Source: a virus. From it: 64,000 nt of DNA. This document shows, piece by piece, positions 1 to 7,156 of the stretch. The position numbers and the translations under genes were made by a program. The number at the start of each line of letters is the position of its first letter. The stretch's first letter is position 1. Below the pieces are notes generated by a model, which saw nothing but the letters and a program-made list of their open reading frames with translations, was not told the DNA's origin and ran no database searches. The stretch is taken from positions 1-64,000 of IMG/VR virus record IMGVR_UViG_3300042544_000912; one strand, 5' to 3'.

Positions 1-138
1 GGACCCGGTGGTGGTGCCGCGACTTTAGACGAGGCTTGCTTTAAGGTCTTCTACCTGGCACCAAGGAAAAAGCTGATGGCCTCCATGGAAATTTTTCGCG
101 CCACCAAAAACCATTCTATAGAAGTGAGGAAGAGATAA
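1..138 (+). CDS. C-terminal end of an unknown protein (partial)
   Basis: An open frame runs from the window edge to a TAA at 136-138 and encodes the last 45 residues of a protein. The fragment starts Gly-rich (GPGGGAAT) and ends basic (EVRKR). Its stop overlaps the next gene's ATG by one base (TAATG), the coupling used throughout this window. The fragment is too short to assign a family. Confidence 0.6.
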   Translation, partial: GPGGGAATLDEACFKVFYLAPRKKLMASMEIFRATKNHSIEVRKR

Positions 139-347
139 TGACAGACGAACAGATACTATTGACGCACCCTGTTGTGGCCTATTGGGGTCTTAACCCAGTG
201 AAGGCCGCTCTGGGGTACCAGGTTATGAAGCGGAGTCCCACCGTGGATACCGCTGAGGTGATTGAGAAAGAACTACTGAACATCGTTATAAATGACCATG
301 ATACATTCTTCCAATGGGTGGAAGACTTTATGGATGGTAAATTTTAG
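138..347 (+). CDS. Small hypothetical protein, 69 aa
   Basis: The 69-residue protein starts at the ATG of a TAATG overlap with the preceding gene, preceded by GAGGAAGAG as ribosome binding site. It is acidic at its C-terminus (WVEDFMDGKF) and has no membrane segment or recognised motif. Its end overlaps the start of the sulfotransferase-like gene by 14 bases, so the two are probably translationally coupled. Function unknown. Confidence 0.6.
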   Translation: MTDEQILLTHPVVAYWGLNPVKAALGYQVMKRSPTVDTAEVIEKELLNIVINDHDTFFQWVEDFMDGKF

Positions 348-855
348 ATTGTTTATACACGATAACGGTAAAGTGCATGTTATGTCTAACACTAGATGTG
401 GGCATACATCGATGAGTAAATACTTCGGCTTCGAAGAGAGGCTATACCATCACGATATCAATTGGAATAAATGGTTAAATTCTACTAGTAGAAGAGTTCT
501 TGTGCTGAGAAACCCAGTAGACAGATGGAAGTCTGCTGAGGTGTTTATGGATAAAGGATGGTTCAAACATATTGGACCCAAGAATGGTATGGATAAAGAT
601 ACTTTTCTGAGAGTCCATAGAGAGCCGTTTCTTATTAATATTCCACGTGATATTTCTTTTGAGATAATTCCTTTCGAGAACTTAGTGGCTTACTTGCCAT
701 GGGGCTATGGAACGATACCGACTTATAGTAGTGGTGTAGATATGTCTGAGGTTGAAATGACCGAGGAGTTGGAAGAAGAGTTGCTCCAGTATCGCTACTT
801 TAGAGAGAACCGTGAAGTTATTAGCTCCGAGGAATGGAAAAAGTTGACGCCTTGA
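334..855 (+). CDS. Sulfotransferase-like protein
   Basis: The 173-residue protein shows the two anchor motifs of PAPS-dependent sulfotransferases. A P-loop-like phosphosulfate-binding segment (SNTRCGHTSM, residues 18-27) follows a beta strand, and a 3'-phosphate-binding segment (RNPVDRWKSA, residues 59-68) has the R-x-P-x-x-R-x-x-S spacing of sulfotransferase family 2. That family moves sulfuryl groups from PAPS to sugars or proteins. I chose the ATG at 334 over the upstream ATG at 292 because 334 overlaps the preceding gene by only 14 bases and still includes the P-loop strand; an ATG at 382 would cut it off. The protein is shorter than most family members, so it may be a minimal or inactive form. 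Two glycosyltransferases lie downstream, so the acceptor may be a glycan. Confidence 0.55.
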   Translation: MVNFRLFIHDNGKVHVMSNTRCGHTSMSKYFGFEERLYHHDINWNKWLNSTSRRVLVLRNPVDRWKSAEVFMDKGWFKHIGPKNGMDKDTFLRVHREPFLINIPRDISFEIIPFENLVAYLPWGYGTIPTYSSGVDMSEVEMTEELEEELLQYRYFRENREVISSEEWKKLTP

Positions 856-863
856 AAAAACTC

Positions 864-892
864 TTGATTTTTCTACCTATATACTGTATAAC
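864..892 (+). promoter_or_regulatory. sigma70-like early promoter with overlapping palindrome
   Basis: TTGATT at 864-869 and TATAAC at 887-892 are separated by 17 bases, in the gap before the gene at 912. An inverted repeat ATATAC-N8-GTATAT (879-884 / 893-898) straddles the -10 box, where a repressor could sit. GAGGT at 901-905 is the ribosome binding site. Confidence 0.5.
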
Positions 893-911
893 GTATATGT
901 GAGGTAATGTT

Positions 912-1520
912 ATGAATGATGTAAAAGAAAGTTCTGAATACGAAAACTATCTGGACCAAGATGCGCGGATGCAAGACGAGTATCGCATGTCCCTGGAGCA
1001 TCTGGTAGGGGTGATTGATACGCCGCTTGCTGATAATTCTGGTAAGAAGAAAGTAGACCCTGACTTGTGGAAGGCTATCTATGTCCACTTCCGTAACGTT
1101 GAGGATATCGTAGACTTCTCGAAACGTATCGGGTATATCGTAGCGAATAACCTGAAAGACTTTTGGTTCCCCTTGGCGGATCCCCGTGCCGCGTTGTTTG
1201 ACGATGGCCAAGTGCCTTTGGTGGATGTGGATATGCGCTTGTGCGCTCCGCGAAGGGATAAGAATCTAGCTTCGCTGGAGGTTGAAGTTAATGAAACGGA
1301 AGAGAGTGCTTGGAAAGAGCATTGGGTGGGGATGCCAGAGTTTGAGTATCTAGAAGATAACGGACCAATTCGTTCGGTGATTGTGAAGTTCCGTCGAATT
1401 GAAGACTATGAAGAGTTCTCGCGGCGTATTGACCAGGTGCTGACGGATAAGTCGAAAGCAATCTGGCACCCTAAGCTAGAACGAACACCCAACTACCTTC
1501 TGAGATGGGTGGAAGAATGA
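912..1520 (+). CDS. Hypothetical protein with a duplicated ~30-residue module
   Basis: The 202-residue protein has its own promoter. It contains the same module twice: around residues 55-88 (YVHFRNVEDIVDFSKRIG, then KDFWFP) and around residues 154-187 (IVKFRRIEDYEEFSRRID, then KAIWHP). Both copies read V-x-F-R-x-[IV]-E-D-x-x-x-F-[SG]-[KR]-R-I followed by a [FI]W[FH]P element. Tyr/Trp-rich modules of this shape occur in uncharacterised phage proteins near DNA-modification genes, which is an impression, not a search result. The stop overlaps the glycosyltransferase start as ATGA (1517-1520), making a translationally coupled group of three genes with the two glycosyltransferases. Function unknown. 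Confidence 0.7.
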   Translation: MNDVKESSEYENYLDQDARMQDEYRMSLEHLVGVIDTPLADNSGKKKVDPDLWKAIYVHFRNVEDIVDFSKRIGYIVANNLKDFWFPLADPRAALFDDGQVPLVDVDMRLCAPRRDKNLASLEVEVNETEESAWKEHWVGMPEFEYLEDNGPIRSVIVKFRRIEDYEEFSRRIDQVLTDKSKAIWHPKLERTPNYLLRWVEE

Positions 1521-2602
1521 AGATATTGATGCCCGTCATCCAGCATGAGGGTAAGAACTACAAGCTAGATGACCCAATCGTTCTAGGTGGCGTGGAAATG
1601 TTCCAACGTCTGGTGTATGAGAATATACCAGGCGTTATTCCCGTTTATATCTCCTACGAAGATAGAATGAACCGCAAGACGTTTGAGATTATGCAACTGG
1701 CGGTGAATACGCATAAGCCAGATTTGATTTTCACGAACCACTTTAACAGAACTTATACAGTTGGCTTCCAGCAGTTTGATATTCCAGTGGTGTGGCTCAA
1801 TCACTCACCTGGTATTCGCTCTATCTACAATGTAGAATCCGTCAAAGCGATGAAAGAGTTTCTGAATAATCAGGGTTCATTATATTTCGTGAGCCAAGAC
1901 CAACATAATAAGTTCAATCAAATCTCCACAAGAATTGTTGGCCATGATATCGATGCTAATGGCTACATCAACTCTTGCTATGCCAATGGTAATGAACCAG
2001 TTCAACCCAACGAGGTCAGAGGCTTCGATGCTATTACAGTTGGTAGAACAGACCCGACTAAGAATCCATTCTTTCTTCACAACAAACTTAAAGGTAGTTC
2101 TCTAAGGTCTTGTGTTGTAACAAGTTCCCCGTTGTTTGGTAGCGATGCGCAACAGAAATATGCCGATGACAATGCTCATTGGGATAAGCCTAGAGAAGTC
2201 TATCGAAATCTAGACCACTCTTCTAGTATGATTATGCTTTCACTTGGTAAAGTTTATGTATCTACATGTCCGGTGGAATCATGGGGTATCACCGCACTTG
2301 AAGCATTGACGCGAGGACTACCACTTATTCTTGTTACTGATAGCAGCGGTACTCATGGAAGTCAAGCGGTTGCTGATAGTGATAAAGATTATATTACAAT
2401 ACCTACTACCGCTGACCAAGTGTGGCTGGAAAAAGCTATTAATACATTCAAAGACTTGACTTTTGAACAAAGATGTGATATATCTAATAGAACTAAACAG
2501 AAGCACAGTAAAGAACGTTGGTGTGAATCCATAAATAATATGTTCGCTAACAGCGTTTCTCGATTTTCGTCCCATTCTCTAGGTGGTTTATTTAATGACT
2601 AA
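1517..2602 (+). CDS. GT-B (GT4-like) glycosyltransferase
   Basis: The 361-residue protein has the layout of a GT-B fold retaining glycosyltransferase. The N-terminal half starts MKILMPVIQ and includes a GGVEMF segment typical of GT4 enzymes. The C-terminal donor-binding half carries CPVESWGITALEALTRGLPL, matching the E-x7-E motif that contacts the nucleotide sugar. I start it at 1517, where ATG overlaps the upstream TGA as ATGA with GGTGGAAG as ribosome binding site, not at 1505. It overlaps the next glycosyltransferase by eight bases. Plausible acceptors are a hydroxymethylated DNA base, as in phages with glucosylated DNA, or a glycan already added by its neighbour. No family-specific acceptor motif is visible. 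Confidence 0.75.
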   Translation: MKILMPVIQHEGKNYKLDDPIVLGGVEMFQRLVYENIPGVIPVYISYEDRMNRKTFEIMQLAVNTHKPDLIFTNHFNRTYTVGFQQFDIPVVWLNHSPGIRSIYNVESVKAMKEFLNNQGSLYFVSQDQHNKFNQISTRIVGHDIDANGYINSCYANGNEPVQPNEVRGFDAITVGRTDPTKNPFFLHNKLKGSSLRSCVVTSSPLFGSDAQQKYADDNAHWDKPREVYRNLDHSSSMIMLSLGKVYVSTCPVESWGITALEALTRGLPLILVTDSSGTHGSQAVADSDKDYITIPTTADQVWLEKAINTFKDLTFEQRCDISNRTKQKHSKERWCESINNMFANSVSRFSSHSLGGLFND

Positions 2603-3536
2603 TCCAAAATATCCAGTTTACATTGTTTCTAAGGGTCGTGCCGATACGATGATTACATCGCGGTCGTTGACTCGCATGAAGGTTCCACATTATATCATCA
2701 TCGAACCACAAGATGAGAAAGATTATGAACAAGCCAAGGTCAATTTTGGCTTGACTGATTATGTTACCTTGCTGGTTGCGCCCTTCTCTAATCACGGTGA
2801 TGGTCCTGGTCGGGCAAGAAACTGGGCATGGGACCACTCTATCAGTCTTGGTGCAGAAGCACACTGGGTTCTAGACGATAACATTTCAGATTTCTATCGC
2901 CTCCATCGCAATGAACGTATTCGCGTGGAGTCTGGCGTGTTCTTCACAGTCATGGAAGACTTCTTTGACCGCTATGAGAACCTCTACATCGCTGGTCCGC
3001 AGTATCGTTTCTTCATTGCACCCAATCAGAAGTATCCTCCGTATGTCGCTAACACTCGTATCTACTCAACTTTGCTGATACGTAACGATTGTAAGCATCG
3101 CTGGCGTGGTCGTTACAATGAAGATACTGATATTTGCTTGCGTGTATTGAAGGATGGTGACTGCACCGTGCAATTCAATGCGTTCTTGCAGGGTAAAGTT
3201 GCTACACAGACCATCAAGGGTGGTAACACAGCCGAGTTCTATCACAAAGAATTCTTGGAAGAGGGTGAAGAAGTCGAAGGCAAGCGTTACCACGAGAAGG
3301 GTACCATCAATAAGTCACAGATGTTGGCTGATATGCACCCAGATGTTGCGCGAGTTGTCTGGCGTTATGGTCGTTGGCATCATTATGTTGACTACACACC
3401 GTTCAAGAAGAACAAATTGACGCTAAAAGATGGTGTTACGTTGCCAGAAGGTGTCAATAATTACGGCATGAAGCTGATTACACTGCCGCCGGATACAAAA
3501 TACGCTAAAGATATTGATATTGACGACTATGTTTAA
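2595..3536 (+). CDS. TET-associated-type glycosyltransferase (TAGT-like)
   Basis: The 313-residue protein opens with YPVYIVSKGRADTMITSR and continues PHYIIIEPQDEKDYEQ, the signature start of the phage glycosyltransferase family found beside TET/JBP oxygenases and related to the GREB1 C-terminus. Metal-binding acidic motifs are LDDN (93-96) and EDTD (176-179), expected of a GT-A fold. Characterised relatives glycosylate 5-hydroxymethylcytosine in phage DNA. No TET oxygenase or hydroxymethylase gene is visible in this window, so the modified base must come from elsewhere in the genome or the acceptor differs. A GTG at 2583 is in frame, but AGGTGG at 2581-2586 fits the ATG at 2595. Its stop shares TTAA with the stop of the convergent gene. 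Confidence 0.7.
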   Translation: MTNPKYPVYIVSKGRADTMITSRSLTRMKVPHYIIIEPQDEKDYEQAKVNFGLTDYVTLLVAPFSNHGDGPGRARNWAWDHSISLGAEAHWVLDDNISDFYRLHRNERIRVESGVFFTVMEDFFDRYENLYIAGPQYRFFIAPNQKYPPYVANTRIYSTLLIRNDCKHRWRGRYNEDTDICLRVLKDGDCTVQFNAFLQGKVATQTIKGGNTAEFYHKEFLEEGEEVEGKRYHEKGTINKSQMLADMHPDVARVVWRYGRWHHYVDYTPFKKNKLTLKDGVTLPEGVNNYGMKLITLPPDTKYAKDIDIDDYV

Positions 3537-4450
3537 GGCCAGGGGTCGCCAGATAGCTTCATAGACGAAGCAACCTTCTCAGATTCGTATTTAAAACGAA
3601 TTTTCATGATATGAGAACCGTTTACAGCAACGCCAATCGACTCATTTCCTTCTTTTGTGAGTGTGATTGTCGTTGCTTTAATCAATTTTGACAATTTTGT
3701 GTTGTTTAATGGGTCAGTAGTGTCTGCCGTGTAAGGTGGTTTGCTTCCTTTACCCGTTACTTTGATATACGGCGGGTAAAGTTCTTCTGCATCCATCCAA
3801 TCACTGATAATGTAGTCTCTTAGAGCCTTTGTTTGCATAGTTTTTAGCTTTGTAAGCAAAGTATCTCTTAGTTTTGACATAATTTCCGAACCTTTTTGCT
3901 CGGTTACCTTTTTAACTGCAGGTCTTTGTCTTATATAAGACTTTCTTACTGTTTTTTGCTCTGGGAGCTTGAGTTCTTTGACGACCTCATCTTCCAGTTT
4001 TTTATTAAGTTCTGCCAAGCCGAGTCCCAACGACTTATCTACTGTTCCGATGCCTGGATTTTTGAATCCAATGTCTCCGCTACCTTTTGTAGCCTTAGCA
4101 GATAGACCTAAAAAGCCATTTGCTGGTCCGAAAGTGAACTTCACTAGAATATCTGTTGGGTTTTTCTTCTGATCAACATCTACGCCTACTGCGGATGTCA
4201 TAGAACCCGGTCTAGCAGTCCAATATACACCTGTTACTGTGCCTGAATACTTCTTAGTCTTTGCCCACGCAATAAATTCTTTAGCCATTGCTTCTGCCTT
4301 ACCCTTGGCATCTTCAACTTCTTCTTTAGTGGCTTGTTTAATGCGCTGATTGAACTGGACTTGGGCGACGGCATCGAACCATTTGTTGCCGTTGATGACA
4401 TAACCTGTCCAGATTTCATTGATGTCAGATAAAATTGTGTTTGCAGTCAC
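3533..4450 (-). CDS. Hypothetical protein, possible PD-(D/E)XK-like core
   Basis: The 305-residue protein starts at a GTG preceded by AGAGGA and is driven by the palindromic late promoter at 4474-4485. The N-terminal part has a helix-rich Lys/Glu stretch. A central segment, NPTDILVKF followed about 14 residues later by GLSAK, resembles the D...[ES]xK core of PD-(D/E)XK nucleases, but the evidence is thin. The C-terminus is probably a second domain (GSHIMKIRFKY near the end). The gene runs opposite to its neighbours and ends stop-to-stop with the TAGT-like gene. A virion-associated DNA-binding or nuclease protein is one guess. I do not recognise a firm family. Confidence 0.6.
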   Translation of the reverse strand: MTANTILSDINEIWTGYVINGNKWFDAVAQVQFNQRIKQATKEEVEDAKGKAEAMAKEFIAWAKTKKYSGTVTGVYWTARPGSMTSAVGVDVDQKKNPTDILVKFTFGPANGFLGLSAKATKGSGDIGFKNPGIGTVDKSLGLGLAELNKKLEDEVVKELKLPEQKTVRKSYIRQRPAVKKVTEQKGSEIMSKLRDTLLTKLKTMQTKALRDYIISDWMDAEELYPPYIKVTGKGSKPPYTADTTDPLNNTKLSKLIKATTITLTKEGNESIGVAVNGSHIMKIRFKYESEKVASSMKLSGDPWP

Positions 4451-4473
4451 TTAATCTGTTCCTCTTTTGCTTT

Positions 4474-4485
4474 TATTTATAAATA
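4474..4485. promoter_or_regulatory. Palindromic bidirectional T4-type late promoter
   Basis: TATTTATAAATA is a perfect 12-base palindrome containing TATAAATA on both strands (plus 4478-4485, minus 4474-4481). It sits between the divergent starts at 4450 (minus) and 4491 (plus). TATAAATA is the classic T4 late -10 element read by gp55-programmed polymerase, and this genome carries the coactivator gp33. Confidence 0.6.
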
Positions 4486-4490
4486 AGAGC

Positions 4491-4778
4491 ATGACATACG
4501 ATGTTATATTCAAATTAATCGGAGACGTTGGTTTTCCAATCGCGGGTGCATTACTCGCGGGCGTCTTCGTATACTTTGTTATCAACTACATTCTTGAGAG
4601 CGTTGTTAAAGCAATCAGGGGAATGCAGGGTATTATCATGGGGTTAGACAACCGAGTGAAAACCATGAACCATGATATTATTCGCGTTGATGCTGTTGTT
4701 AGTTCCGCTTTAGGTCTCAAACCAGACCTAGATAGAATCGCACGAGCCGACGGGAAGAATGACGCACGGAGGGATTAA
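4491..4778 (+). CDS. Small single-pass membrane protein with coiled tail
   Basis: The 95-residue protein has one hydrophobic segment (about residues 10-33, GFPIAGALLAGVFVYFVINYIL) followed by an amphipathic cytosolic tail with N-R-V-K-T-M-N-H-D-I-I-R-V-D. The real start is the ATG at 4491; the TTG at 4467 would read through the promoter. The next gene is a clear paralogue (G-F-P-I then a membrane span, then D-R-[VI]-[KR]-x-[ML]-[ND]-x-D-[IL]-I-R-[VL]). The pair precedes csgF/csgG, so they could be holin-like, or pore or scaffold partners of the curli channel. Function unproven. Confidence 0.65.
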   Translation: MTYDVIFKLIGDVGFPIAGALLAGVFVYFVINYILESVVKAIRGMQGIIMGLDNRVKTMNHDIIRVDAVVSSALGLKPDLDRIARADGKNDARRD

Positions 4779-5044
4779 TGGATCCTTCTGTAATTGCAGA
4801 ACTAGTAAAACAGTATGGGTTTCCTATTGTCGCCGCTGTGGGCATGGGATACTTTGTTTGGTTCATCTATAAATTTGTTACTGATAAATTGATGCCGCTA
4901 ATTGGTGAGACGAATGTAATTCTTATCGCGCTGATTGACCGCATTCGTATGCTTGATAACGATTTAATTAGATTAAACCAGAAGGTGAGTGTAGTATTAC
5001 AAATCAAAGAGGATCATAGCAATGACATTAAACCTAAAGATTGA
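4778..5044 (+). CDS. Small single-pass membrane protein, paralogue of upstream gene
   Basis: The 88-residue protein overlaps the upstream stop (TTAATG) and repeats its architecture. A membrane span at about residues 14-33 (GFPIVAAVGMGYFVWFIYKF) is followed by LIALIDRIRMLDNDLIRLNQKV, a heptad-like stretch that probably oligomerises. Conserved small proteins of this shape occur in marine T4-type phages. Position and size would suit a holin or an accessory of the curli secretion channel. Which of these applies cannot be told from sequence. Confidence 0.65.
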   Translation: MDPSVIAELVKQYGFPIVAAVGMGYFVWFIYKFVTDKLMPLIGETNVILIALIDRIRMLDNDLIRLNQKVSVVLQIKEDHSNDIKPKD

Positions 5045-5159
5045 GATCCTCAAAGTATTTACATTTGACTTAAATTTTTCTTCTGACAACAAAAACAAAA
5101 AGGAAGAGAAAGATGCTAAAACGAGCGACGATGCTCCTGGCGCTACTAAGTCTAAGTAG
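5022..5159 (+). CDS. Short overlapping ORF, 45 aa
   Basis: An ATG at 5022 has AAAGAGGA about 9 bases upstream and opens a 45-codon frame ending TAG at 5157-5159. It starts inside the preceding gene and ends inside csgF. The product starts MTLNLKIEILKVFTFDLNFS and then becomes strongly charged (DNKNKKEEKDAKTSDD). The good ribosome binding site and otherwise unused 68-base gap favour a real gene. The overlap with csgF keeps confidence modest. Confidence 0.45.
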   Translation: MTLNLKIEILKVFTFDLNFSSDNKNKKEEKDAKTSDDAPGATKSK

Positions 5160-5562
5160 CCCTGCATTCGCAGACCCGATTGTTCAACAGTTTAAATCGC
5201 CTTCCTTTACTGGTTATGGGTGGTCTTCACATGTTCAATCAATTGATTCCCAAGAAAGATCAAGAGAACAAGCAATAAAAGATGCAGAAGCAGCGAAAGC
5301 CGCACTAGCAAGAGCCGAGGCATCAAATACTCCTCTTGCCAAATTCATGGCGTTGTTTACTTCTCAAGTTTATGCCCAGCTTGCTACACAACTTTCGAAC
5401 AATCTGTTTGCAGAAGGTGGAACAGCAACTAGTGGAACATTTAATCTTGATGGTAATTCCGTAAGTTACGTCAAGACTGGAACCGAAGTCACATTAACAG
5501 TAGTCGATAAGAATGGTAACACCACGGTTGTTGTCGTTCCTATTGCCACATTCGCATTCTAA
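5113..5562 (+). CDS. csgF: CsgF-like curli assembly/transport component
   Basis: The 149-residue protein has a signal peptide (MLKRATMLLALLSLSSPAFA, cleaved before DPIVQQF). The mature start, a short Q-F-K-S-P-S-F-T-G-Y-G segment, matches the region of CsgF that plugs into the CsgG channel (E. coli F-Q-F-R-N-P-N-F-G-G). A charged helical region (residues 45-72) and a C-terminal beta domain of the type [V/L]-T-V-x-D-K-x-G-x-T-x-x-V-x-V follow, as in CsgF. In E. coli CsgF sits at the outer face of the CsgG pore and couples secretion to nucleation on the cell surface. Nine bases separate it from csgG. Confidence 0.85.
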   Translation: MLKRATMLLALLSLSSPAFADPIVQQFKSPSFTGYGWSSHVQSIDSQERSREQAIKDAEAAKAALARAEASNTPLAKFMALFTSQVYAQLATQLSNNLFAEGGTATSGTFNLDGNSVSYVKTGTEVTLTVVDKNGNTTVVVVPIATFAF

Positions 5563-5571
5563 GGAGACGTT

Positions 5572-6396
5572 ATGAAAAAATTAATTCTCCTTCCGCTTTT
5601 ACTTGCAACTTCTGGTTGTGTTGGTGCGCTTCATCCTGCTACCAATCAATCTTATCTACTACGAGAAGATGCAGAAGTCAAGCGTTTTGCTAATCCAAAA
5701 CTATTCAAGAATCTTCCTGAGTTAGATGGCCAACCAATTCCTATCGCGCTGTATTCATTTACCGATAGAACTGGTCAACGTAAACCATCTTCAACTCTTG
5801 CAAGTTTCTCGACAGCGGTAACTCAGGGTGCAGATGCATATCTGATTAAGACTTTACAAGATACAGGCAATGGTAAGTGGTTCATTCCTGTTGAGCGCGT
5901 CGGTATCGATTCGCTGATTAAAGAACGTCAACTTGTTCGCCAGATGCGTGAACAGATTTCGGGAGAAGGTGCTGAACCTTTGCCACCACTCAAGGTTGCT
6001 GGTATCATCATAGAAGGTGGTATCATTGATTATAACTCTAACATTAAAACTGGTGGTACTGGTGCTAGATTCCTTGGCGTCGGTCCATATCAGCAATACA
6101 CACAAGACCAAGTTACAGTTAGTCTTCGCCTAGTTTCTGTCCAGACGGGCGAAGTTCTCAATTCGGTTACTGTAGAGAAAACTGTTCTCTCTACTTCCGA
6201 GGGGGTAACTGCTTTCACATTCTTCGATATGGCGACTAAAGCGTTTGAATTTGATGGACAACAAACAAGTAATGAAGCAGGTAGTTATGCGATCCGTTCT
6301 GCCATAGAAACGGCCGTTGTTGAGTTGATCAAGGATGGTGAAACCAAGAATCTATGGAGATTCAAACAAAAGGAAACGACCAATGAAACTAAGTAA
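5572..6396 (+). CDS. csgG: CsgG-like curli secretion channel lipoprotein
   Basis: The 274-residue protein is close to the 277 of E. coli CsgG. It has a lipoprotein signal ending LLATSGC (Cys16), so it should be lipidated in the outer membrane. Family landmarks line up along its length: D-R-T-G-Q-x-K-P, then S-F-S-T-A-V aligned with the E. coli constriction loop (Phe kept, Tyr51 and Asn55 replaced), K-W-F-I-P-V-E-R, I-K-E-R-Q-L-V-R, G-G-x-G-A-R-x-x-G-V-G and S-A-I-E-T-A-V. CsgG forms a nonameric pore exporting unfolded curlin. AAGGAGACGTT precedes the ATG. Fourteen bases overlap the next curlin gene. No csgE homologue is visible. Confidence 0.9.
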   Translation: MKKLILLPLLLATSGCVGALHPATNQSYLLREDAEVKRFANPKLFKNLPELDGQPIPIALYSFTDRTGQRKPSSTLASFSTAVTQGADAYLIKTLQDTGNGKWFIPVERVGIDSLIKERQLVRQMREQISGEGAEPLPPLKVAGIIIEGGIIDYNSNIKTGGTGARFLGVGPYQQYTQDQVTVSLRLVSVQTGEVLNSVTVEKTVLSTSEGVTAFTFFDMATKAFEFDGQQTSNEAGSYAIRSAIETAVVELIKDGETKNLWRFKQKETTNETK

Positions 6397-7156
6397 GTTT
6401 TTACTAGTTGGTGCGGCTCTTTGTTATGGAACATCGGTGATTGCCCAAACTGTCTTACCAACAGCACCAACACCTCCAGCAATTGTAACAACTTCGCCAA
6501 ATGAGACAGAGGCGAATACTGTTGCAACTACAAATAAGGTATATATCGATCAGGAAGGCGGCAACGTAGATGTTAACATCGTTCAAACTGGTACTGCTAA
6601 CGTTATCGGTTCTTCTATTGATCCTATTTACCTACGTGGTGATAACCAAAGCGTTATCGCAATTCAAACAGGAAATGGAAACCAGCTTTACATGGGTGTC
6701 GTATCCGACACAGGAGCACAAGGAATCGCCGATGTAACAATTCGTCAAATTGGCGATTTGAACACCGCTACTATCCGTTGTGGAACTGAAGTAACTGACT
6801 CCTCATGTAATCAACTCGACATGAATGCCAAGTTCACTGGCAATAACAACTCGTTTGTTTTCCGTGGTTCGGGTGCTAATATCCGTAACTCGATGGAGTT
6901 TAACGGCAACAATAACACAGTAAATATGGATGCACTATCACCAAATGCGACACAAACTATTCTGGTGACAGGCAACTATAATGACTTTGATGTTACACAA
7001 ACCGATCTCGGTGGAACATTCGGTCACTCACTATATGTAAACCTGACAGGTTCGCTAAACACTGTAACAACACAACAGTATGGTGCATCTGAAACTGTTA
7101 TCAATATTAATAGTGTGGGATCAAATGGCACGTTTAATATCAAAACTGGCCACTAA
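6383..7156 (+). CDS. Secreted curlin-repeat protein (CsgA/CsgB-like)
   Basis: The 257-residue protein starts at ATG 6383, inside the end of csgG; the signal peptide MKLSKFLLVGAALCYGTSVIAQ begins there, not at 6335. The mature protein is Asn/Gln/Gly/Thr-rich with curlin-like repeats of the form V-x-I-x-Q-x-G-x-x-N-x-x-x-I (NVDVNIVQTGTANVI, VIAIQTGNGNQLYM, VTIRQIGDLNTATI). Such repeats form the stacked beta strand-loop-strand units of curli fibres. A Cys pair (CGTEVTDSSC) could form a disulfide. As the first substrate gene after csgF/csgG it is the likely export cargo: a fibre subunit or nucleator made during infection. Confidence 0.8.
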   Translation: MKLSKFLLVGAALCYGTSVIAQTVLPTAPTPPAIVTTSPNETEANTVATTNKVYIDQEGGNVDVNIVQTGTANVIGSSIDPIYLRGDNQSVIAIQTGNGNQLYMGVVSDTGAQGIADVTIRQIGDLNTATIRCGTEVTDSSCNQLDMNAKFTGNNNSFVFRGSGANIRNSMEFNGNNNTVNMDALSPNATQTILVTGNYNDFDVTQTDLGGTFGHSLYVNLTGSLNTVTTQQYGASETVININSVGSNGTFNIKTGH

